In this document: positions 51,707 through 60,911 of the stretch, one piece after another | How the letters are laid out: each line of letters starts with the position of its first letter | Numbering within the stretch: the stretch's first letter is position 1 | NCBI GenBank assembly: GCA_035553215.1 | Contig: DATNDS010000031.1 | Location: 3,230 to 67,229 of the forward strand | Source of the DNA: JADGGM01 sp035553215 | Lineage (GTDB): Bacteria; Gemmatimonadota; Gemmatimonadetes; Gemmatimonadales; Gemmatimonadaceae | Length of the DNA stretch: 64,000 nt | Reading direction: 5' to 3' | Made by a program: the position numbers and the translations under genes | Notes under the pieces: generated by a model | The model's input: the letters and a program-made list of their open reading frames with translations, nothing else | The model's database searches: none | Told to the model about the DNA's origin: nothing

Positions 51707-51749
51707 CGACAAAGCGGGGCAGCTCGCCTGGAGCTGCCCCGCTTTGTCG
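51707..51749. terminator. Hairpin after the ABC permease gene
   Basis: A perfect 19-bp inverted repeat CGACAAAGCGGGGCAGCTC and its complement with a GCCTG loop. It follows the permease stop and stands just upstream of the susC promoter, so it should keep the ABC operon from reading into the starch locus. Confidence 0.75.
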
Positions 51750-51764
51750 TGCCCGGTTCGCCTC

Positions 51765-53504
51765 CTATTCTCCCGCCGCTTCCATCCGCCGCACCGCCAC
51801 CTCGAGCGGCACGAACGTCACCGCCAGCGACAGCGCCAGCGCGATCCCGAACGAGATGGCCATTGCCGTCGGCTCCCGGGGCGTGCCCAGCGCGCGTGCG
51901 CTCAGATAACTGTGCACCGGCCGGGCCTCGAGCAGCACGATGGCGCCGATGAACAGTGCCGAGGCCAGCATGTACACCAGTCCACCGAAGCTCGTGGGAA
52001 TCTGCGCCGCACTCTCGGCCTCGTACCGCGGATAGACCGCGCCCAGTCCGAGCGCCAGCGCCGCCAGCGCCAGCGTCATGAACGTGATGGTGAAGATCGA
52101 GAGCGCGAAGATGAACGCACTCACGCCCAGCAGCGCGTCGGTCACTCCCACGATGGACAGGGCGAGCACCAGCAGCGGCAGCGTCCCGGTCCAGTACTTG
52201 GACCACAGCAGTTGGCGCATCGGGAGGGGACTCGATCGCAGCAGCCAGAGCGTGCGGCCCTCCATGCTCACGGCCGGAAAGATGAAGCGGGCGGCGATGG
52301 ACGCGAGCACGAATCCGGCGAGACCCAGATTCAGGAAGGGGATGACGTTCACCAGGAAGAACGACACGCCGTCGCTCGCCGCGGACGGCAGAAACCGCAC
52401 ATTGAAGACGTAGACGACCACGAGCACGGCCAGCAGAATGAGCTGCGACCATTGCGTCGGATCGCGGAAGAACATCCGGATTTCCTTGAGGATCAGCTCC
52501 CGGCGCAGGACGCCGAACGGCATGAATACCGCTTCTCCCGCGCGTGCGAGCAGCCCGCGTTTCGTGACATTTCGTGCGCCCTCCTGTGCCTTGCTGAACG
52601 CCGCGGCATAGAGCGCGCGCTGCAAGCCGGCGCCCAGCACGACCAGCGCCGCCGCCGTCGTCCACAGCAGATAGAAGGGCAGCGCGGAGAGCTCACCCGT
52701 GAGATAGCCCATGAGTCCGTTCTGCGCCCACTCGCTCGGCAGGTACGGCGAGGTGGGCATGCGCAGCAACGCAATGAAATCCATGAGGGAGCGCATCCCC
52801 TCGGGTCGCGCCAGTCGTTCGGGACGCATGAGCCGCAGCAGCAGCACCAGTCCGGCCGCGGACAGGACGGCCACCACGCTGAGCAGATCGCGCGTGCGGC
52901 GCGCCGGAAAAACGTGCACCAGCAACAGCGTGAACGCCGTTCCGAGCACCGCCGGAATCACGAAATACGGAATCATCGTGGCGAGCGCCACCAGCGGCCA
53001 GAGCAGGCCGCCCTTGTACACGAACCCGTACGCCGCCAGGATCGGCACGCCCATCAGCACGACCATCCAGCTCGAGTGGATGAGCGTTTCGATGAGCCGC
53101 GCCCCGTAGTGCGTGAGCCAGTCCACCGGCGCGCATGCGCACATGTCCAGATCCCGCGCCAGAAAAAAGCTCGACAGCGCCGTGATGATGTTCGAAAGCA
53201 GCAGAATGGCGAAGAAGCTAAGGAAGATGAGCCCGAGCAGCTTGCCCGCGAGCAGCACGCCGATCTCCGGCGTGCGCTCGAAGTAGCCGAGCACGCGCAC
53301 GAGCATCACCGTCCCGAACCCCCAGAACAGCACGCCGACCGCAGCGAGCAGCGACCAGTGCCACAGGGACTGCCGGCCAATGGTCCGCGTGCGATTGCGC
53401 ATGGACTGCAGCTTGGGGCGCAGCAGGTGAAGCAGCGACGCACTCTTCACCGCGCCGTTCGCTCCGCCCTCCCTGTCCGGTGCGCGCGCCGGATCGTCAG
53501 GCAT
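51765..53504 (-). CDS. ABC-2-like exporter permease
   Basis: A 579-residue membrane protein with about 12 hydrophobic segments, arranged in two halves around a hydrophilic middle (AAAFSKAQEGARNVTKRGLL, about residues 300-320). The second half contains RELILKEIRMFFRDPTQWSQL, as in the long ABC-2 family permeases. Its gene overlaps the ATPase gene by 8 nt, so the two belong together as an exporter. Substrate unknown. Confidence 0.88.
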   Translation of the reverse strand: MPDDPARAPDREGGANGAVKSASLLHLLRPKLQSMRNRTRTIGRQSLWHWSLLAAVGVLFWGFGTVMLVRVLGYFERTPEIGVLLAGKLLGLIFLSFFAILLLSNIITALSSFFLARDLDMCACAPVDWLTHYGARLIETLIHSSWMVVLMGVPILAAYGFVYKGGLLWPLVALATMIPYFVIPAVLGTAFTLLLVHVFPARRTRDLLSVVAVLSAAGLVLLLRLMRPERLARPEGMRSLMDFIALLRMPTSPYLPSEWAQNGLMGYLTGELSALPFYLLWTTAAALVVLGAGLQRALYAAAFSKAQEGARNVTKRGLLARAGEAVFMPFGVLRRELILKEIRMFFRDPTQWSQLILLAVLVVVYVFNVRFLPSAASDGVSFFLVNVIPFLNLGLAGFVLASIAARFIFPAVSMEGRTLWLLRSSPLPMRQLLWSKYWTGTLPLLVLALSIVGVTDALLGVSAFIFALSIFTITFMTLALAALALGLGAVYPRYEAESAAQIPTSFGGLVYMLASALFIGAIVLLEARPVHSYLSARALGTPREPTAMAISFGIALALSLAVTFVPLEVAVRRMEAAGE

Positions 53505-54255
53505 TCAGGACCTCCGCCAGCTCCCGCGCCGGATTCTGCCCGGTGAGCCGCAGGAAGAACGACTCCAGCCCCTGCCCGTCGGCCGGCGCCGTGGCGTAGA
53601 GCTCATCCAGCGTCCCGCAGGCCCGGATACTGCCGCCCTGAATGATGGCGATCCGGTCGCACACGCTCTCGGCCACCTCCAGCGTGTGCGTGGACATCAT
53701 GATCGTGTGGCCACGCCGCGTGTACTCGCGAAAGAGATCCTTGAGGATCCGCGCCGCCTTGGGATCGAGCCCCACCATCGGCTCATCCACCACGATGACG
53801 TCAGGCTTGTGCAGAAACGCGCTCGCGATGATCAGCTTCTGCCGCATGCCGTGACTGTAGCTCTCCACCAGCTCCTGCTTCCAGTCGCGCAGGTCGAACA
53901 GCGCGAGCAGCTCGTCCATGCGCTTCTCGATGACCGGTCCGGACTGGCCATACAGCCCGGACACGAAGCGCAGGAATTCCGCGCCGGTGAGCTTCTCGTA
54001 GATGAACGGCCGGTCCGGAATGTAGCCGAGCTTCGCCTTGGCTTCCGCCGGCCGCGCGACGATGTCCGTGCCGTCAATGAGAATGGACCCGCTCGTGGGT
54101 CGCAGAATCCCCGCGATCATGCGAAGAGTGGTGGTCTTGCCCGCCCCGTTGGGTCCGAGAAAGCCGAACAGTTCGCCCCGGGGCACCGCGAGGTCGATGG
54201 CATTGACCGCGGTGAACGGTCCGTACCGCTTGGTAAGTGCGCTGAGGCGGATCAT
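53497..54255 (-). CDS. ABC transporter ATPase
   Basis: A 252-residue ATPase. Walker A GPNGAGKTTT (34-43), signature YSHGMRQKL (in place of LSGGQ), Walker B VIVVDEPMVGLDP and an H-loop STHTLEVAE are present. The ABC-2 partner is the permease directly downstream. The signature has HGM rather than SGG, a normal variant in ABC-2 exporters. Confidence 0.94.
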   Translation of the reverse strand: MIRLSALTKRYGPFTAVNAIDLAVPRGELFGFLGPNGAGKTTTLRMIAGILRPTSGSILIDGTDIVARPAEAKAKLGYIPDRPFIYEKLTGAEFLRFVSGLYGQSGPVIEKRMDELLALFDLRDWKQELVESYSHGMRQKLIIASAFLHKPDVIVVDEPMVGLDPKAARILKDLFREYTRRGHTIMMSTHTLEVAESVCDRIAIIQGGSIRACGTLDELYATAPADGQGLESFFLRLTGQNPARELAEVLNA

Positions 54256-54261
54256 GGCGTG

Positions 54262-55122
54262 TTAGTGAGAGGTCCGCTGGACGTGTGCGGGCGACAGCCC
54301 TGCGGTGCGATTGGACCAGTTCAGTACGGCAATCTCGTAGGCGGACCGGTGCATGACGAATCCCGGAAGCGGCGCGGCCTGCACCATGCGCCCGCTCTCG
54401 TCCACCCATCCGGTGAGCAGGCGCCCGCCGTCCTGCTCGAGGCGCCACGCCCGCACCGTGTCCTGATGCGCCGGGAGCCAGCGCGCGGTCGTGCTGTCCT
54501 CGCGCGCGCTGTCCGGCACGACGAAGAGTGACTCGGCGCGGATGTGTACGGTCATGCGGCTCAGTGCCGCGCGGATGGGATCGAAAACCTGATACGTGTA
54601 GCTGGCGCCGACTTTCGGCCGGTCGCCGAGCGCGATCGCCAGCGGAACCATGGTCGGCAGGAGCAGCGGCTCGCTCAGGTGCACGCGCTGCGTGTCGGGC
54701 GGAACGTCGCCGGAGCGCGTGACCAGGGTGAGCAGGGTGTCTCCGCTCACCGTGCCCCACAGCACGTACGGGCCCACGTCTTCGCCGAGCTGATAGGCAA
54801 AGTGCCTGAGCCGCAGCGCGCGCGTGAGTTCCACGGCGGAGCGCGCCGCGACGTGTCGCGCCTCGCTGTCGGAGCCGATGCGCGCAATGACGCGATCGGT
54901 GATCGACACGCCAATGGCAGATGTATCGATGGTGGACGTGGCGAAGCCGATCTGGTCGCTTCCGTTGCTGATCTCGTAGTAATTCGCGCCCGGCGCGAGG
55001 AAGAGCGCGGCGCGCGCCAGCCGGTCGCGCTGTCCGGTGAAGATGGCACGGTGGGCGAGCACGCCCATCCCGCCCAGCCAGAGTGTCACGATGCCCGCTG
55101 CCAGCAGTGCCCGGCGGCTCAT
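54262..55122 (-). CDS. Membrane-anchored protein resembling a transglutaminase-associated N-domain
   Basis: A 286-residue protein with one N-terminal membrane helix (residues 5-24). The mature part (YYEISNGSDQIGFATSTIDT, LRHFAYQLGEDVGPYVLWGTVSGD, VHLSEPLLLPTMVPLAIALGD, VGASYTYQVFDPI, DESGRMVQAAPLPGF) resembles the N-terminal domain that often precedes transglutaminase domains in exported proteins, but no transglutaminase catalytic triad follows. First gene of the operon (6 bp before the ATPase gene), so it likely works with the exporter. Confidence 0.75.
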   Translation of the reverse strand: MSRRALLAAGIVTLWLGGMGVLAHRAIFTGQRDRLARAALFLAPGANYYEISNGSDQIGFATSTIDTSAIGVSITDRVIARIGSDSEARHVAARSAVELTRALRLRHFAYQLGEDVGPYVLWGTVSGDTLLTLVTRSGDVPPDTQRVHLSEPLLLPTMVPLAIALGDRPKVGASYTYQVFDPIRAALSRMTVHIRAESLFVVPDSAREDSTTARWLPAHQDTVRAWRLEQDGGRLLTGWVDESGRMVQAAPLPGFVMHRSAYEIAVLNWSNRTAGLSPAHVQRTSH

Positions 55123-55326
55123 GCGGGTGGCGCCGGTGGCGCCGGTGCGCGCAATGCGGTACCGGGGGACACCGCGCCGAATTCGTGAAAAGCGACCGTA
55201 CGCGACATGTCGGAGGAAGAAAATTCGAGAGAGTACCCGGCATGAGGACGATCAAACCCGTGCTGCGCAAGCCTCGGCATGCGCCCGCTTGTCTTGCCGG
55301 TGCACGGCAGTCAGTTTACACAGGCT

Positions 55327-58206
55327 ATGCCCGAAGAGAAGCTCATCGTCCGCGGCGCGCGCGAGCACAATCTCCGCGACATTGATGTCGAAATCCCCCG
55401 CGACCGGCTCACCGTGATCACGGGGCTGTCCGGATCCGGCAAATCGTCGCTCGCCTTCGACACCATTTACGCCGAAGGCCAGCGCCGCTATGTCGAGTCG
55501 CTCTCCGCGTACGCCCGGCAGTTTCTCGGGCTCATGGAGAAGCCCGACGTGGATGCCATCGAGGGACTCTCGCCCGCGATCTCCATTCAGCAGAAAACGG
55601 CAGGCCACAATCCGCGCTCCACGGTCGGGACGGTTACGGAGATCTACGACTATCTGCGACTGCTCTATGCGCGCGCCGGCACGCCGCACTGCCCGAAGTG
55701 CGGACGCCCGGTGCAACGACAGAGCGCCGGCCAGATCGCCGACACGATTCTCACGTGGCCCGCGGGCACCCGGCTCGAAATCCTGGCGCCACTCGTGCGG
55801 GGGCGGAAGGGGGAATTTCGCGACCTGCTCGAGGGCGCGCGCCGCCAGGGATTCGTCCGCGCCATCGTGGACGGAAAGGTCATCGAGCTCGCGTCGCCGC
55901 CCAGGCTGGCGCGCACCACGAATCACAGCATCGCGGTCATCGTGGACCGGCTCGTCGTGCGCACCGAGGATCGTGGCCGCCTCACGGACTCCCTGGAAAC
56001 CGCGCTCAAGCTGGGCGACGGGCTCGTCGAGGTCGTCCGCCAGGGCGGGGAGGCGCACCCGTCCGGCAGTCACATTTTTTCGGAGCGCTACGGCTGCCCG
56101 GAGTGCGGCATCTCGCTACCGGAACTCGAGCCGCGTCAGTTCTCCTTCAACTCGCCCTTCGGCGCGTGTTCCGAGTGCGGGGGGCTCGGCACCCGGCGCG
56201 AGCCGAACGAGGCGCTCATGCTGGGCCATCCGCGCATCTCGATTCTCGAGGGGGTCGTGCTTCCCTGGGGGGAGCCCACGGGGCATCTCCGCAAGTCGAT
56301 CCTGCCCACGCTGGCGAAGCAATACAAGTTCGATCTGAACACTCCATGGGGCGAGCTGCCGCAGCGCGTTCGCGACGTGATCCTGTACGGGACCGGCGGC
56401 CGGAAGAGCAGCTTTCACATCGAGCAGGGCTCGTTCAAGGGCGATTATCAGTCGGCCTGGGAAGGTGTGCTCGCCAACGTGCAGCGCCGCTACGACGAGA
56501 CGTCGTCCGATGCCGTACGCGCGGAGCTGAGCGAGTACATGACAGAGGCGTCCTGCCGCAGCTGCGGCGGCCGCCGGCTCAAGCCGGAGTCGTTGGCTGT
56601 CACCATAGGCGAGCGCAACATCGGCGACGTCGTGGAGCTGTCCGTCACCGACGCGCTGCGTTTCGTCGAGGGGCTCGCGCTGCGCGGCAACGGCCGGCCG
56701 GGGTTGGATGCCGCCATTGCCGGACCCATTCTGAAGGAAGTGCGCGAGCGGCTCCGCTTCCTTGCGGATGTGGGACTCGACTACCTCACGTTGGGCCGCG
56801 CGGCGGAATCACTGTCCGGCGGCGAGGCGCAGCGCATTCGCCTGGCCACGCAAATCGGCTCACGGCTCGTGGGCGTGCTCTACATCCTCGACGAGCCGTC
56901 CATTGGCCTGCACCAGCGCGACAACGCGCGGCTGCTTGCCACGCTTCGCCAACTGCGCGATCTCGGGAACACGGTCATCGTCGTGGAGCACGACGAGGAG
57001 ACCATGCGCGAGGCGGACCATCTGATTGACCTGGGCCCTGGTGCCGGGCGTCACGGGGGTCTCGTGGTGGCTGCCGGCACCGTGGACGAGATCGTTCGCG
57101 ACGCGGATTCACTCACGGGGAAGTACCTGAGCGGGGCGCTGCGCATCGACATCCCCGCCGAGCGCCGGCCGCGGCTGCCGGGACGCGTGCTGCGCGTGGA
57201 GGGTGCACGCGCCCACAACCTCGCGAACCTGGATGTGGACATTCCGCTTGGCCTGTTCGTAGCCGTCACCGGCGTGTCGGGCTCCGGCAAGTCCACGCTG
57301 GTGGAGGACGTGCTGCATCAGGCGCTCTCGCGCCACTTCCATCGCGCTCGCGTCATTCCGGGCGAGCACTCCCGCATCCTGGGTCTCGAACACATTGACA
57401 AGGTCATTGACATTGACCAGAGTCCGATCGGCCGCACCCCGCGTTCCAATCCCGCCACGTATACCGGTCTCTTCACGCCGATTCGCGAGCTGTTCGCGGA
57501 ACTGCCCGATGCCAAGATCCGGGGCTATGGACCGGGACGCTTCTCCTTCAATGTGAAGGGTGGCCGCTGCGAGGCGTGCCAGGGCGACGGGCTGGTGAAG
57601 ATCGAGATGCACTTCCTGCCCGACGTGTACGTGCCGTGCGAGGTGTGCAAGGGGAAGCGCTACAACCGCGAGACCCTCGAGGTGCGTTTCCGCGGCGCCA
57701 ACATCGCAGACGTGCTCGACATGACCGTCGAGGATGCCTGCGCATTCTTCGAGAACCAGCCGCGCGTGCGGCAGAAGCTCGAGACGCTGGTGGACGTGGG
57801 GCTCGGCTACATCCACCTGGGACAGAGTGCCACCACGCTGTCCGGCGGCGAGGCGCAGCGCGTGAAGCTCGCCACGGAATTGTCCCGGCGCGACACGGGC
57901 CGCACGCTGTATATCCTGGATGAGCCGACGACGGGCCTGCACTTCGAGGACGTGCGGCTGCTGCTCCGCGTCCTGCACCGGCTCGTGGACAAGGGCAACA
58001 CGGTGCTGGTGATCGAGCACAATCTGGACGTGATCAAGACGGCCGACTGGATCATCGACCTGGGTCCCGAAGGCGGCGCGCGCGGCGGCCGCATCGTCGC
58101 GGAGGGCACGCCGGAGGAAGTCGCCCGCGCCGAGGGGTCGCACACCGCCCCGTACCTCCGGCGCCTGCTTGGCACGACGCCGGCGAAGGTCTCCGGCGCG
58201 GCCTGA
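55327..58206 (+). CDS. uvrA: UvrABC system protein A
   Basis: A 959-residue UvrA, the damage sensor of nucleotide excision repair. Walker A motifs GLSGSGKSS (33-41) and GVSGSGKST (near 649), zinc fingers CPECGIS with EFxxCSECGG (near 256 and 280) and CEACQGDG with CEVCKG (near 747), signatures LSGGEAQRI (near 495 and 837). ATG at 55327 gives the standard MPEEKLIVRGAREHNL start; an in-frame extension of 16 residues is unlikely. I saw no SOS box in the about 200 bp upstream region. Confidence 0.97.
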   Translation: MPEEKLIVRGAREHNLRDIDVEIPRDRLTVITGLSGSGKSSLAFDTIYAEGQRRYVESLSAYARQFLGLMEKPDVDAIEGLSPAISIQQKTAGHNPRSTVGTVTEIYDYLRLLYARAGTPHCPKCGRPVQRQSAGQIADTILTWPAGTRLEILAPLVRGRKGEFRDLLEGARRQGFVRAIVDGKVIELASPPRLARTTNHSIAVIVDRLVVRTEDRGRLTDSLETALKLGDGLVEVVRQGGEAHPSGSHIFSERYGCPECGISLPELEPRQFSFNSPFGACSECGGLGTRREPNEALMLGHPRISILEGVVLPWGEPTGHLRKSILPTLAKQYKFDLNTPWGELPQRVRDVILYGTGGRKSSFHIEQGSFKGDYQSAWEGVLANVQRRYDETSSDAVRAELSEYMTEASCRSCGGRRLKPESLAVTIGERNIGDVVELSVTDALRFVEGLALRGNGRPGLDAAIAGPILKEVRERLRFLADVGLDYLTLGRAAESLSGGEAQRIRLATQIGSRLVGVLYILDEPSIGLHQRDNARLLATLRQLRDLGNTVIVVEHDEETMREADHLIDLGPGAGRHGGLVVAAGTVDEIVRDADSLTGKYLSGALRIDIPAERRPRLPGRVLRVEGARAHNLANLDVDIPLGLFVAVTGVSGSGKSTLVEDVLHQALSRHFHRARVIPGEHSRILGLEHIDKVIDIDQSPIGRTPRSNPATYTGLFTPIRELFAELPDAKIRGYGPGRFSFNVKGGRCEACQGDGLVKIEMHFLPDVYVPCEVCKGKRYNRETLEVRFRGANIADVLDMTVEDACAFFENQPRVRQKLETLVDVGLGYIHLGQSATTLSGGEAQRVKLATELSRRDTGRTLYILDEPTTGLHFEDVRLLLRVLHRLVDKGNTVLVIEHNLDVIKTADWIIDLGPEGGARGGRIVAEGTPEEVARAEGSHTAPYLRRLLGTTPAKVSGAA

Positions 58207-58423
58207 GCGCCTCACCGCGCGGCCCGAGCCCCGCTGCCTATTCCCCTGTTCGAGCGGCAGCTATCTTCTCGGGACGCGCTCCGTTGCAGGAGCCGCGTGC
58301 GTGCACGAAACCAGCCCCGTCCCGGGGCCGTAGAGACGAGTGGTGAGTGCGCGGCAGATCGTGAGGTCGCGTGGCACAGGCAGTAGAGCGATACAGCAGC
58401 ACGACTCCTTGCCAGGATGCGTC

Positions 58424-58828
58424 ATGGTTACCAAAGAAGACATCGAGGGATTTCTCGACCGACTCGCCGTTGATGGCGCGAACTACCGGGAAATCGAGGG
58501 CGGCATGTGGATCGTGCGCCCGGGCGGCGAGCTGGACGCGGACGTCGTCGTTCACTATTCGCCGCCGGTCGTCCTGCTGCGGCTCAAGGTGATGGACATT
58601 CCGCGGGACGAGCGCGCGCTTGCCACGCTGTCGCGCCGCCTGCTTCAGTTGAACGCGAGCGAGCTCGTGCACGGATCGTATGGCATTGAAGGCGACGCGA
58701 TCGTCCTCACCGAGGCGCTCGAGCTCGAGCACCTCGACTATGACGAATTCCTCGCCGCGTATGAATCGATGACGCTCGCGCTGGCGTCGCATCTCCGCGA
58801 GCTCGCCCCGTACCGCGAGGCACAGTAA
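58424..58828 (+). CDS. YbjN-like protein
   Basis: A 134-residue YbjN/CesT-like fold protein (VTKEDIEGFLDRLAVDGANY ... GSYGIEGDAIVLTEALELEHLDYDEF). The related T3SS-chaperone-like domain occurs in several uncharacterised bacterial proteins. The ATG has AGGA 7 nt upstream, and its TAA is 3 nt before pspA, so cotranslated. A protein-binding or chaperone-like role is likely. Confidence 0.8.
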   Translation: MVTKEDIEGFLDRLAVDGANYREIEGGMWIVRPGGELDADVVVHYSPPVVLLRLKVMDIPRDERALATLSRRLLQLNASELVHGSYGIEGDAIVLTEALELEHLDYDEFLAAYESMTLALASHLRELAPYREAQ

Positions 58829-58831
58829 GCC

Positions 58832-59614
58832 ATGGGTATCTTCGATCGACTCTCATCGCTGATCAAGTCGAACATCAACGATCTCATCTCCTCGGCGGAA
58901 AATCCCGAGAAGATGCTCGTGCAGATCATCGCCGACATGCGCTCGCAACTCGCCAAGGCCAAACAGCAGGTGGCCGCCGCGATCGCCGACGAGCGACGTC
59001 TGCACGACCAGGTGGACGCGGAGTACAAGGCGGCACAGGACTGGGAGAAACGCGCCGTCCTGGCCGTCCAGGAAGGGCGCGACGATCTCGCCAAGCAGGC
59101 GCTGATCCGCTTCAATGAGCACTCCAGCCACGGCCAGCAGCTCGAGGCCACGTGGCAGAATCATCAGGCCGAAACCGAGAAGCTCAAGAACTCGCTGCGC
59201 GACCTCAACGACAAGATCGAGGAAGCCAAGCGCAAGAAGAATCTGCTGATCGCGCGGCAGAAGCGGGCCGAAGCGCAAAAGCGCATTCAGGAGACGATGT
59301 CGTCGATGTCGGAAACGTCGGCGTTCGAAGCGTTCTCGCGCATGGAGACGCGCATCGAGGACAACGAGCGCCGGCTGCTGGCCAACGCCGAAATCGAAGA
59401 GGAATTCACCGGCGACCGGCTGCAGCGCGACTTCAAGGTGCTGGAAAAGGGCGCGAGCGGGGCGAGCGCCGACATGCAGCTCCTGGCGCTCAAGCAGAAG
59501 ATGGGTATCCTGTCCGCCGGAAATCAGCAGCCGAACAAGCAGCTGGGTGCGGGCGAGGAGACCGTGCACGCGGAAATCGAGGAAGCAACCACAAAGGACG
59601 AACCGAAGAAGTGA
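58832..59614 (+). CDS. pspA: Phage shock protein A / IM30 family
   Basis: A 260-residue PspA/Vipp1-type membrane stabiliser. Start MGIFDRLSSLIKSNINDLI (membrane-binding amphipathic helix), then a long coiled coil (LAKAKQQVAAAIADE ... KLKNSLRDLNDKIEEAK) and a short C-terminal extension (AEIEEATTKDEP). It assembles into rings and protects the inner membrane. It follows the YbjN-like gene and lies 21 bp upstream of a strong hairpin. Confidence 0.93.
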   Translation: MGIFDRLSSLIKSNINDLISSAENPEKMLVQIIADMRSQLAKAKQQVAAAIADERRLHDQVDAEYKAAQDWEKRAVLAVQEGRDDLAKQALIRFNEHSSHGQQLEATWQNHQAETEKLKNSLRDLNDKIEEAKRKKNLLIARQKRAEAQKRIQETMSSMSETSAFEAFSRMETRIEDNERRLLANAEIEEEFTGDRLQRDFKVLEKGASGASADMQLLALKQKMGILSAGNQQPNKQLGAGEETVHAEIEEATTKDEPKK

Positions 59615-59635
59615 CCGCGGGTCTTGCGATATGAC

Positions 59636-59670
59636 AAGGGTCAGACCCCGAGGATCGGGGTCTGACCCTT
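59636..59670. repeat. Perfect palindrome after pspA
   Basis: Two 16-bp perfect arms (AAGGGTCAGACCCCGA and its complement) around a 3-nt GGA loop. No T-run. Sequences of the type GGGTCAGACCCC are common as mobile or repetitive intergenic palindromes in environmental genomes; it may act as a terminator for pspA. Confidence 0.75.
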
Positions 59671-59720
59671 CTGAATGTGACCCGCTGCATGTGACCTGTC
59701 CGATCCACACCCGAGCCTGA

Positions 59721-60785
59721 ATGTCCTCCCCCCGATATCTGATTCTCGCTGAAGGCCGATTTGGCCCGCTGACATCCAAGACCGCAAATTCGTGCATTCG
59801 CTACACGCCCGACAACGTCGTGGGCGTAATCGACTCCGCGCTCGCCGGCAGAACGGCACAGGACGTCCTGGGCTTCGGCGGCGCGATTCCGGTGGTGGCA
59901 TCCGTCGAGGCCGGTCTTCGCCAGCAGCCGAACGCGCTGCTGATCGGCGTCGCGCCCCAGGGGGGTCAGCTGCCTCCGGAATGGCGCGCCATGGTGCTGG
60001 CGGCCATTGATGCCGGTCTCGACATCTGGAGCGGTCTGCACACGTTCATTGGCGACGACGCGGAGTTCGCCGCGCACGCCGCGCGCCGCGGCGTCACCGT
60101 TCACGATCTGCGGAAGGCGCCGGCCGATCTGCCGGTGGCCACGGGCCGCGTTCGCGATGTGGAGGCGACCGTGGTCCTCACCGTGGGCACGGACTGCAAC
60201 ATCGGCAAGATGACGGCCGCGCTGCAGGTGCGGGATGCATTGCGCGCGCGCGGGCACGCCGTTCGCTTCGCCGGCACGGGCCAGACCGGCATTCTCATCG
60301 AGGGGTGGGGCATCGCCGTCGATTCGGTGATCGCCGACTTCATCGCGGGCGCGACGGAACAGCTCGTGCTCCAGGCCGCCGAGGGCGCCGACATCGTCCT
60401 GGTGGAGGGGCAGGGCTCCCTCGTGCATCCGGGATACTCGGGTGTGTCGCTTGGGCTGCTCCACGGCTCGCTGCCCCACGCCATGATCATGTGCGGCCAG
60501 CCGTCCCGCACCACCGTGAACAACAATCCATGGGTTCCCATACCTTCACTCCGTGACGCGATCCGGCTGCACGAAACGATCCTCGCCGTGCTGCGCCCCG
60601 CGCCGGTGATCGCCGTCTCGCTCAACACGTTCGATCTCCCGGAACAGGCCGCCCGCGATGCCATCGCGCGCGCCTGTGCCGAGACCGGGCTGCCCACGAC
60701 GGACCCCGTGCGGTTCGATCCCGCGCCGATCGCGGATGCGATCGCGGCGTTTCACGCGGGACGGCACAGCCACACGCCGGGGTGA
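59721..60785 (+). CDS. DUF1611 family protein (DgcN-like)
   Basis: A 354-residue protein of the DUF1611 family. The P-loop variant VGTDCNIGKMT lies near residue 154, and SLNTFDLPEQAA and RYLILAEGRFGPLTSKTANS at the ends are typical. Some members are D-glutamate N-acetyltransferases (DgcN) associated with dipeptide or D-glutamate catabolism; the usual partner epimerase gene is not next to it here. Confidence 0.9.
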   Translation: MSSPRYLILAEGRFGPLTSKTANSCIRYTPDNVVGVIDSALAGRTAQDVLGFGGAIPVVASVEAGLRQQPNALLIGVAPQGGQLPPEWRAMVLAAIDAGLDIWSGLHTFIGDDAEFAAHAARRGVTVHDLRKAPADLPVATGRVRDVEATVVLTVGTDCNIGKMTAALQVRDALRARGHAVRFAGTGQTGILIEGWGIAVDSVIADFIAGATEQLVLQAAEGADIVLVEGQGSLVHPGYSGVSLGLLHGSLPHAMIMCGQPSRTTVNNNPWVPIPSLRDAIRLHETILAVLRPAPVIAVSLNTFDLPEQAARDAIARACAETGLPTTDPVRFDPAPIADAIAAFHAGRHSHTPG

Positions 60786-60911
60786 TCCTCGGCCTCCGCC
60801 GGCCCGATCGCCCGCCCCCGCATTCTTCCGCTCCCGCCGGCGCGATCGCGATGACGCCAGTACCCGGCCACCGCGACAGATTCACCGCGTCACCATCGTC
60901 GCGGAGGATGC

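Noticed and set aside
51610..52665. In-frame N-terminal extension of the SusC ORF
   Set aside because: It overlaps the ABC permease gene in another frame; the SusC signal peptide and ribosome binding site sit at 51609.
51693..53546. 617-residue plus-strand ORF opposite the ABC permease
   Set aside because: Shadow with a repetitive, charge-biased composition; the minus-strand permease has clear membrane segments.
55123..55326. SOS/LexA box upstream of uvrA
   Set aside because: No CTGT-N8-ACAG or GAAC-N4-GTTC pattern found in the gap.
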